Source: an uncultured Pseudomonadota bacterium
GTDB taxonomy: Bacteria; Myxococcota_A; Bradymonadia; Bradymonadales; GCA-2716585
DNA length: 36,953 nt
Assembly (NCBI GenBank): GCA_937123825.1
Contig: CAKZKQ010000783.1
Location: forward strand, 1 to 36,953
Reading direction: 5' to 3'
The notes beneath the pieces were generated by a model. It was not told the DNA's origin, did not search any database, and saw only the letters and a list, made by a program, of their open reading frames with translations. A program made the position numbers and the translations under genes. Shown piece by piece: positions 1-6,549 of the stretch (position 1 is the stretch's first letter; each line of letters starts with the position of its first letter).

Positions 1-2
1 AC

Positions 3-629
3 TCTCCCGAGAGCTTCAACCTCTTCTGGAGCAAGTCCGAGCGTGTCGGCGACAACACTCGCCTCAACAAAAACAACAACATCGACCTCATCGAAACTGG
101 TGACGACGATGCCCGTGGTGACGTTGAGCTCTTCCTGACCTACGACGACATTGGTTGGGAGCCCATCGCCGAGAACGTCGAGCAGTGCAATGGCGGTGAT
201 GTGCCCGGTCTGGCCATCACCTTCCTGAACAACATTGAGTTCGTCTCCAACCTGACCATCGAGAAGAAGGCCGAAGACTGCGTCAAAGAGCACACCGGCG
301 AAATTCCCGTCGGCTTCTACAGCTGCCGCAACCTCTGCGAGCCCCGCGCGGTCCTGGACGATCGGTTTGATAAAGCCGCCCGCGTCAACCTCAAGGCCTG
401 CGAAGAGATCGCCGAAGAACTCGACTGCCAGTCTGTCGATCTTGACGACGACGACGAAGCCGATGCGGTCGTGCTCATCACTGGTCCCCTTGGCCCCATC
501 GACCCCAACGGCGACATCGATCTGCGTGGCAAGACCGACAGCGCCGAGGACATTTTCGATGAACTTGGCCCAGGGGGCGGTCTGCTCAGCGGCAAGTGTG
601 GTGGGACCGTCAACCGCAAAAAGCCCTGA
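3..629 (+). CDS. C-terminal part of an unrecognised protein (5' end outside window)
   Basis: The reading frame is open from the left edge (first full codon at 3) to a TGA at 627-629, giving 208 visible residues, so the start lies outside the window. The internal ATG at 201 is inside continuous coding sequence and is not a credible start. The fragment is hydrophilic and Asp/Glu-rich, including a run of acidic residues after the DCQSVDL segment. It has several spaced cysteines (for example SCRNLC and SGKCGG) and ends in a basic NRKKP tail. No catalytic motif or membrane segment is visible, and I do not recognise the family. The cysteine pairs and acidic composition would fit an exported protein, which is inference. 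A strong intrinsic terminator follows 68 nt downstream, so this is the last gene of its transcript. Confidence 0.8.
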   Translation, partial: SPESFNLFWSKSERVGDNTRLNKNNNIDLIETGDDDARGDVELFLTYDDIGWEPIAENVEQCNGGDVPGLAITFLNNIEFVSNLTIEKKAEDCVKEHTGEIPVGFYSCRNLCEPRAVLDDRFDKAARVNLKACEEIAEELDCQSVDLDDDDEADAVVLITGPLGPIDPNGDIDLRGKTDSAEDIFDELGPGGGLLSGKCGGTVNRKKP

Positions 630-696
630 GCTTTGTCCCGAACATAGGGCGCCGCGCCAAACCCTGCGCGGTGCCCCACCAAACCCCTTGAAATCG

Positions 697-736
697 GGCC
701 TCGGAAGGAAAAACCTTTCGGGGCCTTTCTTTTTTT
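697..736 (+). terminator. Rho-independent terminator after the left-edge gene
   Basis: A 12-bp stem (697-708 with 714-725, including two G-T wobbles) closes an AAAAA loop. It is followed directly by a T-rich tract, TTTCTTTTTTT, at 726-736. This is a textbook intrinsic terminator on the plus strand. Confidence 0.93.
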
Positions 737-921
737 AGATCTTCTTTGGACCCCCGCGCGTTTGACACCCTCGACCACTCATACTGGCTCGCACCGCAAG
801 GACCACCTCCAAACATGAGGCCCTTGAGCGCAGCCCTGTGTCCAACGCCGCGCATTTGCCCCTTACAACCTGGGGCAGGGCGCCACATTTGACCCCTCAA
901 GGCAGGGGAAGCGGGGAAGAG

Positions 922-2946
922 ATGAGCAAGACGACCCAAAGAGGCCTCCTGGGCAATCGGATGACCTGGAGCCTGGGCGCATTGGCCGTGTTGATGGTGG
1001 TGGCCGCGCTGGCTTCCAGCGCCACCGGCGCCCCCAAAGCGGCCGAAAAGAGCAAGGACAACGCCGCCAAAGAAGACGCCGCCCCCAAAGGCCCGCAAGC
1101 CATCAAAATGACTCCGGGCAAGTCTGCCTCCAAAGGCCCCGCGCCCACCGCCACCAAAGGCAACCCCAAAGCGCGCGAAGCCGCCCAGAAAGGCCTCAAC
1201 TTCCTGGCCAAAGAGGCCGTCGCCTGGCAAAGCCAGCACAACTGCTACGGTTGCCACGTCCAAGCCGTCACCGTCGAGGCCCTCTCGGTCGGTTTCCACA
1301 ACCAGTACGAGATCAAGCAAGCGGACTTTGACACCATCCTCGACGGCATGCTCACCAAAAATGGCGGCTCCCGCACCGCCGCCAAGCTCGGCCACAGCTC
1401 CCCCTCCATCGCCGAGGCCGCCAAGGTCCTGGGCGCCGCCGCCTTTGCGCGCTACGACGCCCTGGTCAACCAGAACGTCAAAGACGATCTCCTGATGGTC
1501 GCCGAGCAGATCCTCCAGTACCAAAAGCCCGACGGTTCGGTCGTGGTGGGCTGGCAAAGGGCCCCCGTGGCCACCGGCACCCCTCAAAGCACCGCCCAGG
1601 CCATGATCGTCTGGAAGCAGGCCTACGACCGCACCGCCGATGACCAATGGCTCACCGCCGTGCAGCGCTCCGAGGACTACCTCCACGGTGTCATTTCGGG
1701 CTGGCGCAAGAGCCCTCCAGGCAGCATCCAGGAGATCAACTACGCCGCCATGGGCCTACTGGCCGCGGGCGTGGGCAACACCGAGAAGGTCATGACCAAC
1801 CTCACCCAGAAGCTCCTGGGCATGCAGACCAAAGATGGCAGTTGGGGCAGCACGGGCGCGGGGCATGGCCGAGTGTCCGAGGCCTTTGCCACCGGCCAGA
1901 CGCTTTACACACTGCGTTTGCTGGGGATGACCGACAAAGACAACGCCGTGGACAAGGGCACCCAGTGGCTCATCAAGCACCAAAAGGGTGATGGCGGCTG
2001 GTCCCACGAGGGTTTTGGCAAGGCGGAGGCGATGTGGGCGGTTTTGGGGTTGGTGTCGACCGATGTGCTCACCATCGCGGTGAACAACCTCAAAAGCGGT
2101 CAGCACGTCGATGGCACGCATCGCTTTGCGGTGGCGGCCAAAGACAACAAAGGTCAGGGCGTGCGTCAGGTGCAGGTCTTTGTGGATGACATCTTGGTGG
2201 CTGGCGACTGCAGCGGGGAGTTGAAGCACGGCCTGGACACGCGCGTCCTGGCCGAAGGCAAGCACCTGGTTCGTGTTGAGGCGACCAACGCCGCCGGTGA
2301 GGTCAGCCGCAGGGTCTTTGAGGTTTACTCTGGGGATGTCTTCATGACCCAGATGGGCAGTCGTTACGAGGGCGGCGGCACCGCCATCACCCTGCGCAAC
2401 ATCGCCCCGACCAAGATGAAGAACACGGTTGAGGTCGAGATCTACACGCTCAAGAAGGACGCCGCGGCGCCGACCGCCGATAAACGCATCAAGGCCTTCA
2501 AGTTGAACGGCGAGCAGGGCGCGATGCGCTTTTTCTGGGACGGCAAGGATGATGCGGGTCAGGCCCAGGGTGGGGGCAAGTATCTGGCGCGGGTGGTGCT
2601 GCGCGACGGTGCCGGTGAGGTTCGTCAGAGCGAGGACATGGCCTTTGTGCACGACACCGCCGAGGCCCAGCGTGCAGAGTGGGGTCAGGTCCAGGGCCAG
2701 CTCAACTTTGAAGATGGTGACATGGCGGCCAACGCCGAGGTGGAGCTGCTCGACGATGAGGGCAACGTGGTGGACAAGGTCTGGACGACCAATCAGGGCA
2801 ATTATCGGTTCCGCAACGTGGATTCCAAGCGCAAGTACCGCGTCCGCGTGCGCAAAAAAGGCTTCAAGGCCGCCGAATCCAAAGAGTTTGCCCCCGCGCC
2901 CGCGGCCGCGCCGGTCGAAGCCGATATGGAGTTGATCGCTGAGTGA
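922..2946 (+). CDS. Exported alpha/alpha-toroid (squalene-cyclase-like) protein with CxxCH haem motif and C-terminal Ig-like/carboxypeptidase-regulatory domains
   Basis: This encodes 674 residues. ATG 922 is chosen because GGGGAAG at 913-919 lies just upstream; ATG 961 is an alternative. A signal peptide (hydrophobic stretch ending near SSATGA) implies export. Residues 108-112 read CYGCH, a c-type haem attachment motif. Residues about 95-400 carry prenyltransferase/squalene-oxidase-type repeats with QxxDGxW-like cores (near residues 199, 301 and 350), as in alpha/alpha-toroid terpene cyclases. The acidic catalytic motifs of true hopene cyclases were not seen, so cyclase activity should not be assumed. 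Residues about 400-500 look Ig-like, a FlgD-Ig-like segment (WDGKDDAG) lies near 540, and residues about 591-674 resemble a carboxypeptidase regulatory domain. It appears monocistronic, with terminators on both sides. The combination suggests a periplasmic redox or scaffold protein (inference). Confidence 0.85.
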   Translation: MSKTTQRGLLGNRMTWSLGALAVLMVVAALASSATGAPKAAEKSKDNAAKEDAAPKGPQAIKMTPGKSASKGPAPTATKGNPKAREAAQKGLNFLAKEAVAWQSQHNCYGCHVQAVTVEALSVGFHNQYEIKQADFDTILDGMLTKNGGSRTAAKLGHSSPSIAEAAKVLGAAAFARYDALVNQNVKDDLLMVAEQILQYQKPDGSVVVGWQRAPVATGTPQSTAQAMIVWKQAYDRTADDQWLTAVQRSEDYLHGVISGWRKSPPGSIQEINYAAMGLLAAGVGNTEKVMTNLTQKLLGMQTKDGSWGSTGAGHGRVSEAFATGQTLYTLRLLGMTDKDNAVDKGTQWLIKHQKGDGGWSHEGFGKAEAMWAVLGLVSTDVLTIAVNNLKSGQHVDGTHRFAVAAKDNKGQGVRQVQVFVDDILVAGDCSGELKHGLDTRVLAEGKHLVRVEATNAAGEVSRRVFEVYSGDVFMTQMGSRYEGGGTAITLRNIAPTKMKNTVEVEIYTLKKDAAAPTADKRIKAFKLNGEQGAMRFFWDGKDDAGQAQGGGKYLARVVLRDGAGEVRQSEDMAFVHDTAEAQRAEWGQVQGQLNFEDGDMAANAEVELLDDEGNVVDKVWTTNQGNYRFRNVDSKRKYRVRVRKKGFKAAESKEFAPAPAAAPVEADMELIAE

Positions 2947-3071
2947 GTCTGTAGACTCCTTCGGTGTGTCGATGCTGGCACGCAGTTGTGTGAGCAAGTC
3001 GGTTCTTTGTCGCCTTGCTCTCTTGGCTCCGGTTCTGTCTGAATCTGGTCCGACCTTGCACACGCGGTCTG

Positions 3072-3113
3072 AAACCCCCGGTGGCACCACGCCACAGGGG
3101 GTTTTGCTTTTTT
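3072..3113 (+). terminator. Rho-independent terminator after the toroid protein gene
   Basis: AAACCCCC (3072-3079) pairs with GGGGGTTT (3097-3104), and GTGGC (3081-3085) pairs with GCCAC (3091-3095), with one G/A mismatch between the two helices and a 5-nt loop. The stem is followed by TGCTTTTTT. It lies 125 nt past the stop codon. The remaining DNA between 2947 and 3235 shows no gene. Confidence 0.9.
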
Positions 3114-3225
3114 GGCGGTGGTGGATGGGGTATCGAGGGTTGGGTCCTGTTGACGTAAGTTTCCGTCGTTGGTGGGGCGACAGGACCCGGTGCATGTGTG
3201 CATCCACTGCGCGCGGTATGGCCAT

Positions 3226-3230
3226 GGAGG
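3226..3230 (+). promoter_or_regulatory. Shine-Dalgarno GGAGG that sets the aldolase start
   Basis: GGAGG sits 5 nt before ATG 3236. In-frame ATGs at 3218 and 3224 lack such a site, so 3236 is preferred. Confidence 0.65.
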
Positions 3231-3235
3231 GGGAG

Positions 3236-3910
3236 ATGGAGCAGGAAGGGGTCATCAAGTTCAGCTTTGAGCATCGGCAGGCGGCGTTGTTGCCGGATCG
3301 CTGCAGTGGGGCGGCGTCGATGTTGACGGCCTGGCGGTCTATTTTGGTGCCGCTGGGGTTGATCGGGCAGGTGGAGGGGCGATACGGCGGTGTGGGCTTT
3401 GGCAATGTCAGCGCGCGGCTGGGGCAGGGGGCTGGCGAGCCGGGGGCGCGTCCGTTTTTGATCACGGGGACGCAAACTGGCCGAATCCAGGATATGGCGT
3501 TGGAGCACTTTTGTGAGGTGTCCCGTTACGACATCGCTCAAAACCGCGTGGTGAGCCGTGGTTTGATCCATCCTTCAAGTGAGTCGATGACCCACGGGTC
3601 GATTTACGACCTGGACCCAGAGATTCGGGTGGTTTTGCACGTTCACAGTCCCAGAATCTGGCACGCGGCGCAGGCCCTTGGTTTGCCCATCACAGCGCCG
3701 CAGGTCCCCTATGGAACGCAGGCCATGGCGCTGGAGGTGCGTCGCTTGCATCGCCAGACAGACCTTGCCCAGCGCCGGGTCTTTTCCATGGCAGGGCACG
3801 AGGACGGCGTGGTGTCCTTTGGTCGCACCGGTCAGGAGGCTGGGCAGGCGCTGATGGGTGTGTTGGCGGCGGCTTACGAAGTGTCTCTCAAAGGGCAGGA
3901 TCGACGTTGA
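3236..3910 (+). CDS. Class II aldolase/adducin-family protein
   Basis: This 224-residue protein is typical in length for the class II aldolase family (L-fuculose-1-phosphate aldolase, ribulose-5-phosphate 4-epimerase, MtnB). Family landmarks appear in order: GFGNVSAR (phosphate/substrate loop), FLITGTQTG, PSSESMTHGSIY with E116 and H120, HVHS giving the zinc pair H135/H137, and GHEDGVVSFG with H188 as the likely third zinc ligand. All metal ligands appear intact, so a zinc-dependent aldolase, epimerase or dehydratase is likely. The substrate cannot be read from sequence. It stands alone, with no sugar kinase or isomerase beside it. Its 3' end overlaps the convergent AgmX-type gene by 23 nt. 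It is probably cytoplasmic, with no signal peptide. An upstream frame continues to 2966 but crosses a terminator and was not used. Confidence 0.85.
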   Translation: MEQEGVIKFSFEHRQAALLPDRCSGAASMLTAWRSILVPLGLIGQVEGRYGGVGFGNVSARLGQGAGEPGARPFLITGTQTGRIQDMALEHFCEVSRYDIAQNRVVSRGLIHPSSESMTHGSIYDLDPEIRVVLHVHSPRIWHAAQALGLPITAPQVPYGTQAMALEVRRLHRQTDLAQRRVFSMAGHEDGVVSFGRTGQEAGQALMGVLAAAYEVSLKGQDRR

Positions 3911-4469
3911 AGGGGTAGGAGACGGTGATGGTGTGTCCCTGCGGATGGGGGGCAAACTCGATGGCGGTCAGGACACGTTCAATGCAGCATTCCAGTGAGG
4001 GTGCGGGCGCGTCCTTGAAGGTCATGTTGATCGCCGAGACCTTTCCGTCGGCCCCGATGGTGAACGACAGGTCCCGGGGCACGGGGCTGCTGGGATCGTT
4101 CTTGAGCGCGTTTTCATAACAGCGTCGAAAGGCTGGCATGTGCCGGGCCATGGTTTGCTGGATGTTTCGATGCGATTTTTTGGATTGAGAGCCAGGCACG
4201 GCTGGTGGAAGGTGCTCTCCAGGGGGTGCCACTGGCGCCTGGCGGTGTGTGGGCGCGGCGCTGGCGGTCGCAGGGGGAGCGGGTGTGGCTGGTGCTGCTG
4301 CCGGATTTGGAGGAGTTGTGTGGGGTGCGGCGTGGGGTTTGGAGGTTTGCGCAGGGGGCGCAGGTTGGTGGGCGCAGGCGATGTTGAAGGCGGTCAGCAC
4401 CAGGAGCGTCACCAGCGTGCCGCCAATGGGCACGCCGGTGCAACCAGCGTCCTGTGTGTGGGGGTTCAT
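3888..4469 (-). CDS. AgmX/PglI C-terminal-domain protein, probably envelope-anchored
   Basis: This encodes 193 residues. A hydrophobic N-terminal segment (about residues 15-31, ending in IAC) is either a membrane anchor or a non-canonical lipobox; the -3 residue is Asn, so lipidation is uncertain. A Pro/Ala-rich linker (about 34-95) could span periplasm. Residues about 100-193 match the AgmX/PglI C-terminal pattern: FRRCYE, then a short strand with IGADGKVSAI, then a second cysteine in LECCIERVL and a terminal beta segment. In myxobacteria this domain occurs in gliding and TonB-like energised envelope proteins, which is family knowledge. Its ATG overlaps the stop of the ECF sigma gene (ATGA, 4466-4469), so the two are translationally coupled. 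It occupies the place of an anti-sigma factor but has no zinc-binding anti-sigma motif. Its 3' end overlaps the aldolase gene. Confidence 0.82.
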   Translation of the reverse strand: MNPHTQDAGCTGVPIGGTLVTLLVLTAFNIACAHQPAPPAQTSKPHAAPHTTPPNPAAAPATPAPPATASAAPTHRQAPVAPPGEHLPPAVPGSQSKKSHRNIQQTMARHMPAFRRCYENALKNDPSSPVPRDLSFTIGADGKVSAINMTFKDAPAPSLECCIERVLTAIEFAPHPQGHTITVSYPFNVDPAL

Positions 4470-5125
4470 GCCGCGTGTCCTTCTCGTTTTTCCTGTGCTG
4501 TGAGGCGAGTGCGGTTGGTGGAGTCATTGAGGTAGGGTTTGGGGTTACGGATGATGCCTTCGGTGTGTGCAAACTCGGCCAGTTGTCGGCGCATGAGCTT
4601 GCGTCCTCGGAAAAGGCGGCTCATGACCGTGCCCACAGGGCAGTCGAGGACATAGGCGATGTCTTTGTAGGAGAAGCCCTGGAGGTCGGCCAGAACGACG
4701 ACCATGCGAAACTCGATGGGCAGGCTCCGCAGGGCCTTGCGCACGTCTTCGCTGATGAGCTTGCCAAAAAGTCCTCGCTCGGGGTTATAAAGCACCGCCG
4801 CGCGCTCTTTGTTGAAGAGTTTCTCCTCTACAGGGCGCAGATCATCGGCCCCCAGGATTTCGCGCTCTTTGGCCTTGCGCCGGTACGTGTTGATGAAGGT
4901 GTTGGTCAAGATCTTGAAGAGCCACGCGCGACAATTGGTGTCTTTCTGAAAACGGTGGAAGAAAGTGAAGGCTTTCAGGTATGTATCCTGGAGAAGATCC
5001 TCTGCATCGCGCTCATTTTTGGTCAGGCGCAGCGCAGTGGCGTAAAGCTCTTCTGTATGAACCATGGCGATGGCTTCAAATTCGGCCAGTTTCACCTGAT
5101 GGGATTTTGTATGGGCAGTGGTCAT
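4466..5125 (-). CDS. ECF-type RNA polymerase sigma factor
   Basis: This 219-residue sigma-70 family (ECF/group IV) protein has region 2 at about residues 18-90, with the core-binding segment AEDLLQDTYLKAF and the promoter-melting RAWLFKILTNTFIN. The region-4 helix-turn-helix is at about 135-185 (LPIEFRMVVVLADLQGFSYK, then VGTVMSRLFRGRKLMRR). Region 1.1 and region 3 are absent, as expected. The extended basic C-terminal tail (about 186-219) is longer than usual. AAGGAG at 5137-5142 (minus sense) precedes the ATG by 11 nt. The stop overlaps the start of the AgmX-type gene, and the start overlaps the end of a possible small upstream gene. No classic anti-sigma gene is adjacent. The signal it answers to is unknown. 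Confidence 0.93.
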   Translation of the reverse strand: MTTAHTKSHQVKLAEFEAIAMVHTEELYATALRLTKNERDAEDLLQDTYLKAFTFFHRFQKDTNCRAWLFKILTNTFINTYRRKAKEREILGADDLRPVEEKLFNKERAAVLYNPERGLFGKLISEDVRKALRSLPIEFRMVVVLADLQGFSYKDIAYVLDCPVGTVMSRLFRGRKLMRRQLAEFAHTEGIIRNPKPYLNDSTNRTRLTAQEKREGHAA

Positions 5126-5478
5126 GCGGTGTGTTTCTCCTTGAAGGGTAGGCCCTTGGTCTTGTGAAGCGGGCCAGGCTGCCCTTCTGCCTTGTGAAAT
5201 AACCTAAGCACGATCCCCGCGCGTTCAAATGACTTCGCGTCCGATTGGTGTGGTGCATCCAAGAGCAAACCCTGAAAAATCGGGGCATCACTCTGAGCGA
5301 TGACGCGCACATGACGCCAGCGACGAAGAGGCTCCGACCCCTCAAAGGGAGCCGCGTCCAAGTGGCCAGAAGACACTTGCCAGAGGGGAGGTTGGTGGCC
5401 GATGAAGCCGACAAGGAAGGCATTGCCCCGGTGGTTTGTTGGAGAGGTCTTAGAGGGGGCGATCGATGAACCCCACAC
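5122..5478 (-). CDS. Possible small protein upstream of and coupled to the ECF sigma gene
   Basis: An open frame of 118 residues (GTG 5478) ends in a TGA that overlaps the sigma-factor ATG (ATGA). The central part reads like a genuine folded domain (for example HVRVIAQSDAPIFQGLLLD, then ERAGIVLRLFHKAEG). Its third codon positions lean towards G/C like the neighbours, although less strongly. I do not recognise it. There is no signal peptide, membrane span or cysteine motif. The start is uncertain because no good ribosome site precedes GTG 5478, and translation could begin further in. Overlapping frames on the other strand look like composition shadows. If real, it would form a three-gene operon with the sigma factor and the AgmX-type protein and could be a regulator of the sigma factor (speculation). 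Confidence 0.45.
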   Translation of the reverse strand: MWGSSIAPSKTSPTNHRGNAFLVGFIGHQPPLWQVSSGHLDAAPFEGSEPLRRWRHVRVIAQSDAPIFQGLLLDAPHQSDAKSFERAGIVLRLFHKAEGQPGPLHKTKGLPFKEKHTA

Positions 5479-5487
5479 CCTAAGAGA

Positions 5488-5493
5488 TGTTCC
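5488..5493 (-). promoter_or_regulatory. GGAACA hexamer, a candidate ECF-type -35 element
   Basis: Reading leftward, GGAACA resembles the GGAAC core of many group-IV sigma promoters and lies just upstream of the sigma operon, which would allow autoregulation. No convincing -10 element follows at the right distance, and a motif this short occurs by chance. Confidence 0.2.
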
Positions 5494-5647
5494 ATTTTGG
5501 GGAATGTTTCGGTCCCCTGCATCAAAGCCTCACAGCCCCACAGCACAGCCCCCCAGATGTCACGGCGGCCCACTTAGAACAGTGCGTTGCACACCCGAAC
5601 CAAAAACTTTTGAAACGCCTGTCTTCAAGCTCGGCTTGGGGGCAGTG

Positions 5648-5730
5648 GTTGATTTGGGACAGGTGGCTTTGGTGGAAGGCTCAGGCAGTTAGTGTCAGGC
5701 GATCGTAGCGCTCACTAAGGGGTCATGCTG
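5648..5730 (+). repeat. Degenerate intergenic repeat, copy 1
   Basis: It begins TTGATTTGGGACAGGTGGCT and continues through GTTAG and a TAGCGCTCACT block to GGGGTCA. It aligns along its full length with 5761-5850, with a small indel. Confidence 0.7.
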
Positions 5731-5760
5731 CTAGGATTTGGGCTTTGCAGTGAGAACGCG

Positions 5761-5850
5761 CTTGATTTGTGACAGGTGGCTTTGTTGGATGACCCGAGCG
5801 GTTAGAGTCGTGTCAAACGATTATAGCGCTCACTGGCGGGGTCACGTGGC
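5761..5850 (+). repeat. Degenerate intergenic repeat, copy 2
   Basis: It shares TTGATTTG, GACAGGTGGCTTTG, GGTTAG, TAGCGCTCACT and GGGGTCA in the same order as copy 1, starting 113 nt after it. Confidence 0.7.
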
Positions 5851-5930
5851 TGGGGCCCTTGCCCCTGCCACGGAGAGTCGCTGCGCGACTCCAAGTCCCT
5901 TGTTCGCTTGTCGACTTTGTTGGGGAGCGT

Positions 5931-6000
5931 GGTTGATTCAAGGAGGTGGCTTTGTTGAGCGGGTGGTGGTTGATTTGGGGCGGGCGGCTTTGGTGGATGA
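5931..6000 (+). repeat. Two partial copies of the intergenic repeat head
   Basis: Segments 5931-5960 and 5968-6000 both begin GGTTGATT and contain a GGTGGCTTTG- or GGCGGCTTTG-like block, matching the first ~30 nt of the full copies. The TAGCGCTCACT half is missing. A weaker fifth echo starts near 6004. Confidence 0.55.
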
Positions 6001-6047
6001 ACGTGTTTGGTTCACGCAGTGGGTTTTGTTGAGCAGATGACGCTTGG

Positions 6048-6102
6048 CCCATTGGAAAGCTCTCCAAGGTTCCACCGACGACCACAAACCCCATTGGAAA
6101 GC
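6048..6102. repeat. 13-nt direct repeat pair
   Basis: CCCATTGGAAAGC occurs at 6048-6060 and again at 6090-6102, 42 nt apart, in DNA with no credible gene. Confidence 0.7.
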
Positions 6103-6238
6103 CTTACAAGCCGACGCCGTCGCCCATTCAACCCCCCAAAAACGAAGCAATTTCGCCAAAATGCCCCACTCGTACCGGCGAAGCCAAGAACCCCACCCAT
6201 CACAAATCCCATAAGTGAGCGCAGCGAACGCACCACAA

Positions 6239-6253
6239 GCCTGCGCAGCAGGC
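6239..6253. repeat. Small palindrome in the intergenic region
   Basis: GCCTGC (6239-6244) and GCAGGC (6248-6253) form a perfect 6-bp stem with a 3-nt loop. It is flanked by a 9-nt direct repeat, ACCACAAGC, at 6232-6240 and 6256-6264. Confidence 0.6.
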
Positions 6254-6298
6254 GAACCACAAGCAAGCCAAGCGAAGCGCCGGCGCCGCGCACCAAAA

Positions 6299-6314
6299 GC
6301 CCCCATCAGGGGGC
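6299..6314. repeat. GC hairpin
   Basis: GCCCCC (6299-6304) pairs with GGGGGC (6309-6314) across the tetraloop ATCA. No T tract follows on either strand. Confidence 0.6.
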
Positions 6315-6319
6315 GAACT

Positions 6320-6349
6320 CCTGGGGGCCAGCGCAGCGCCGCCCCCAGG
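6320..6349. repeat. 9-bp GC hairpin, possibly a weak terminator
   Basis: CCTGGGGGC (6320-6328) pairs perfectly with GCCCCCAGG (6341-6349) around a 12-nt loop. A loose T-rich segment follows (TTGCATTTGTTTTG), so weak plus-strand termination ahead of gyrA is possible. It could equally be a REP-like element. Confidence 0.55.
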
Positions 6350-6474
6350 TTGCATTTGTTTTGCGCGACAGGTAGAGTGTGCGGCTTGTGTGAGAAAGGT
6401 TGGTGGGGTTGTTGGAGGTGGTCAGGGCGACCAGAAAACATCCTTATCAAGCGGCTTCACAAGGGAATCGATGC

Positions 6475-6503
6475 TTGACAATGGCGCGTTGGTTCAGTAT
6501 ATT
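6475..6503 (+). promoter_or_regulatory. Consensus sigma-70 promoter for gyrA
   Basis: A perfect -35 TTGACA (6475-6480) is separated by 17 nt from a near-perfect -10 TATATT (6498-6503). Transcription would start near 6510, about 40 nt before the gyrA ATG. The local drop in GC content supports the call. Confidence 0.88.
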
Positions 6504-6549
6504 GTTCAGTGTGTGATGGAGCCATCGAAACGCCACCTGGAGAGGGCTG

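Larger units (their letters stand above)
5494..6474. other. Gene-free intergenic stretch rich in degenerate repeats and hairpins
   Basis: About 1 kb lies between the sigma operon and the gyrA promoter. Frames present on both strands are low-complexity, Trp/Cys/Arg-rich and conflict with one another, so none is called as a gene. The stretch holds diverged direct repeats (5648-6000), a 13-nt direct repeat (6048-6060 and 6090-6102) and three compact hairpins (6239-6349). No tRNA or known riboswitch fold was recognised. Confidence 0.6.

Noticed and set aside
762..767. Perfect TTGACA upstream of the toroid gene
   Set aside because: No acceptable -10 box lies 16-18 nt downstream; the only AT-rich match is about 12 nt away.
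2966..3235. N-terminal extension of the aldolase-like protein
   Set aside because: The extension would cross a strong terminator, adds 90 non-homologous residues and has no ribosome site. GGAGG before 3236 and the family length support the short form.
5938..6450. Open frames on both strands in the gyrA upstream region
   Set aside because: The products are Trp/Cys/Arg-rich, overlap one another and are built from the repeats and hairpins. No ribosome sites and no family resemblance.
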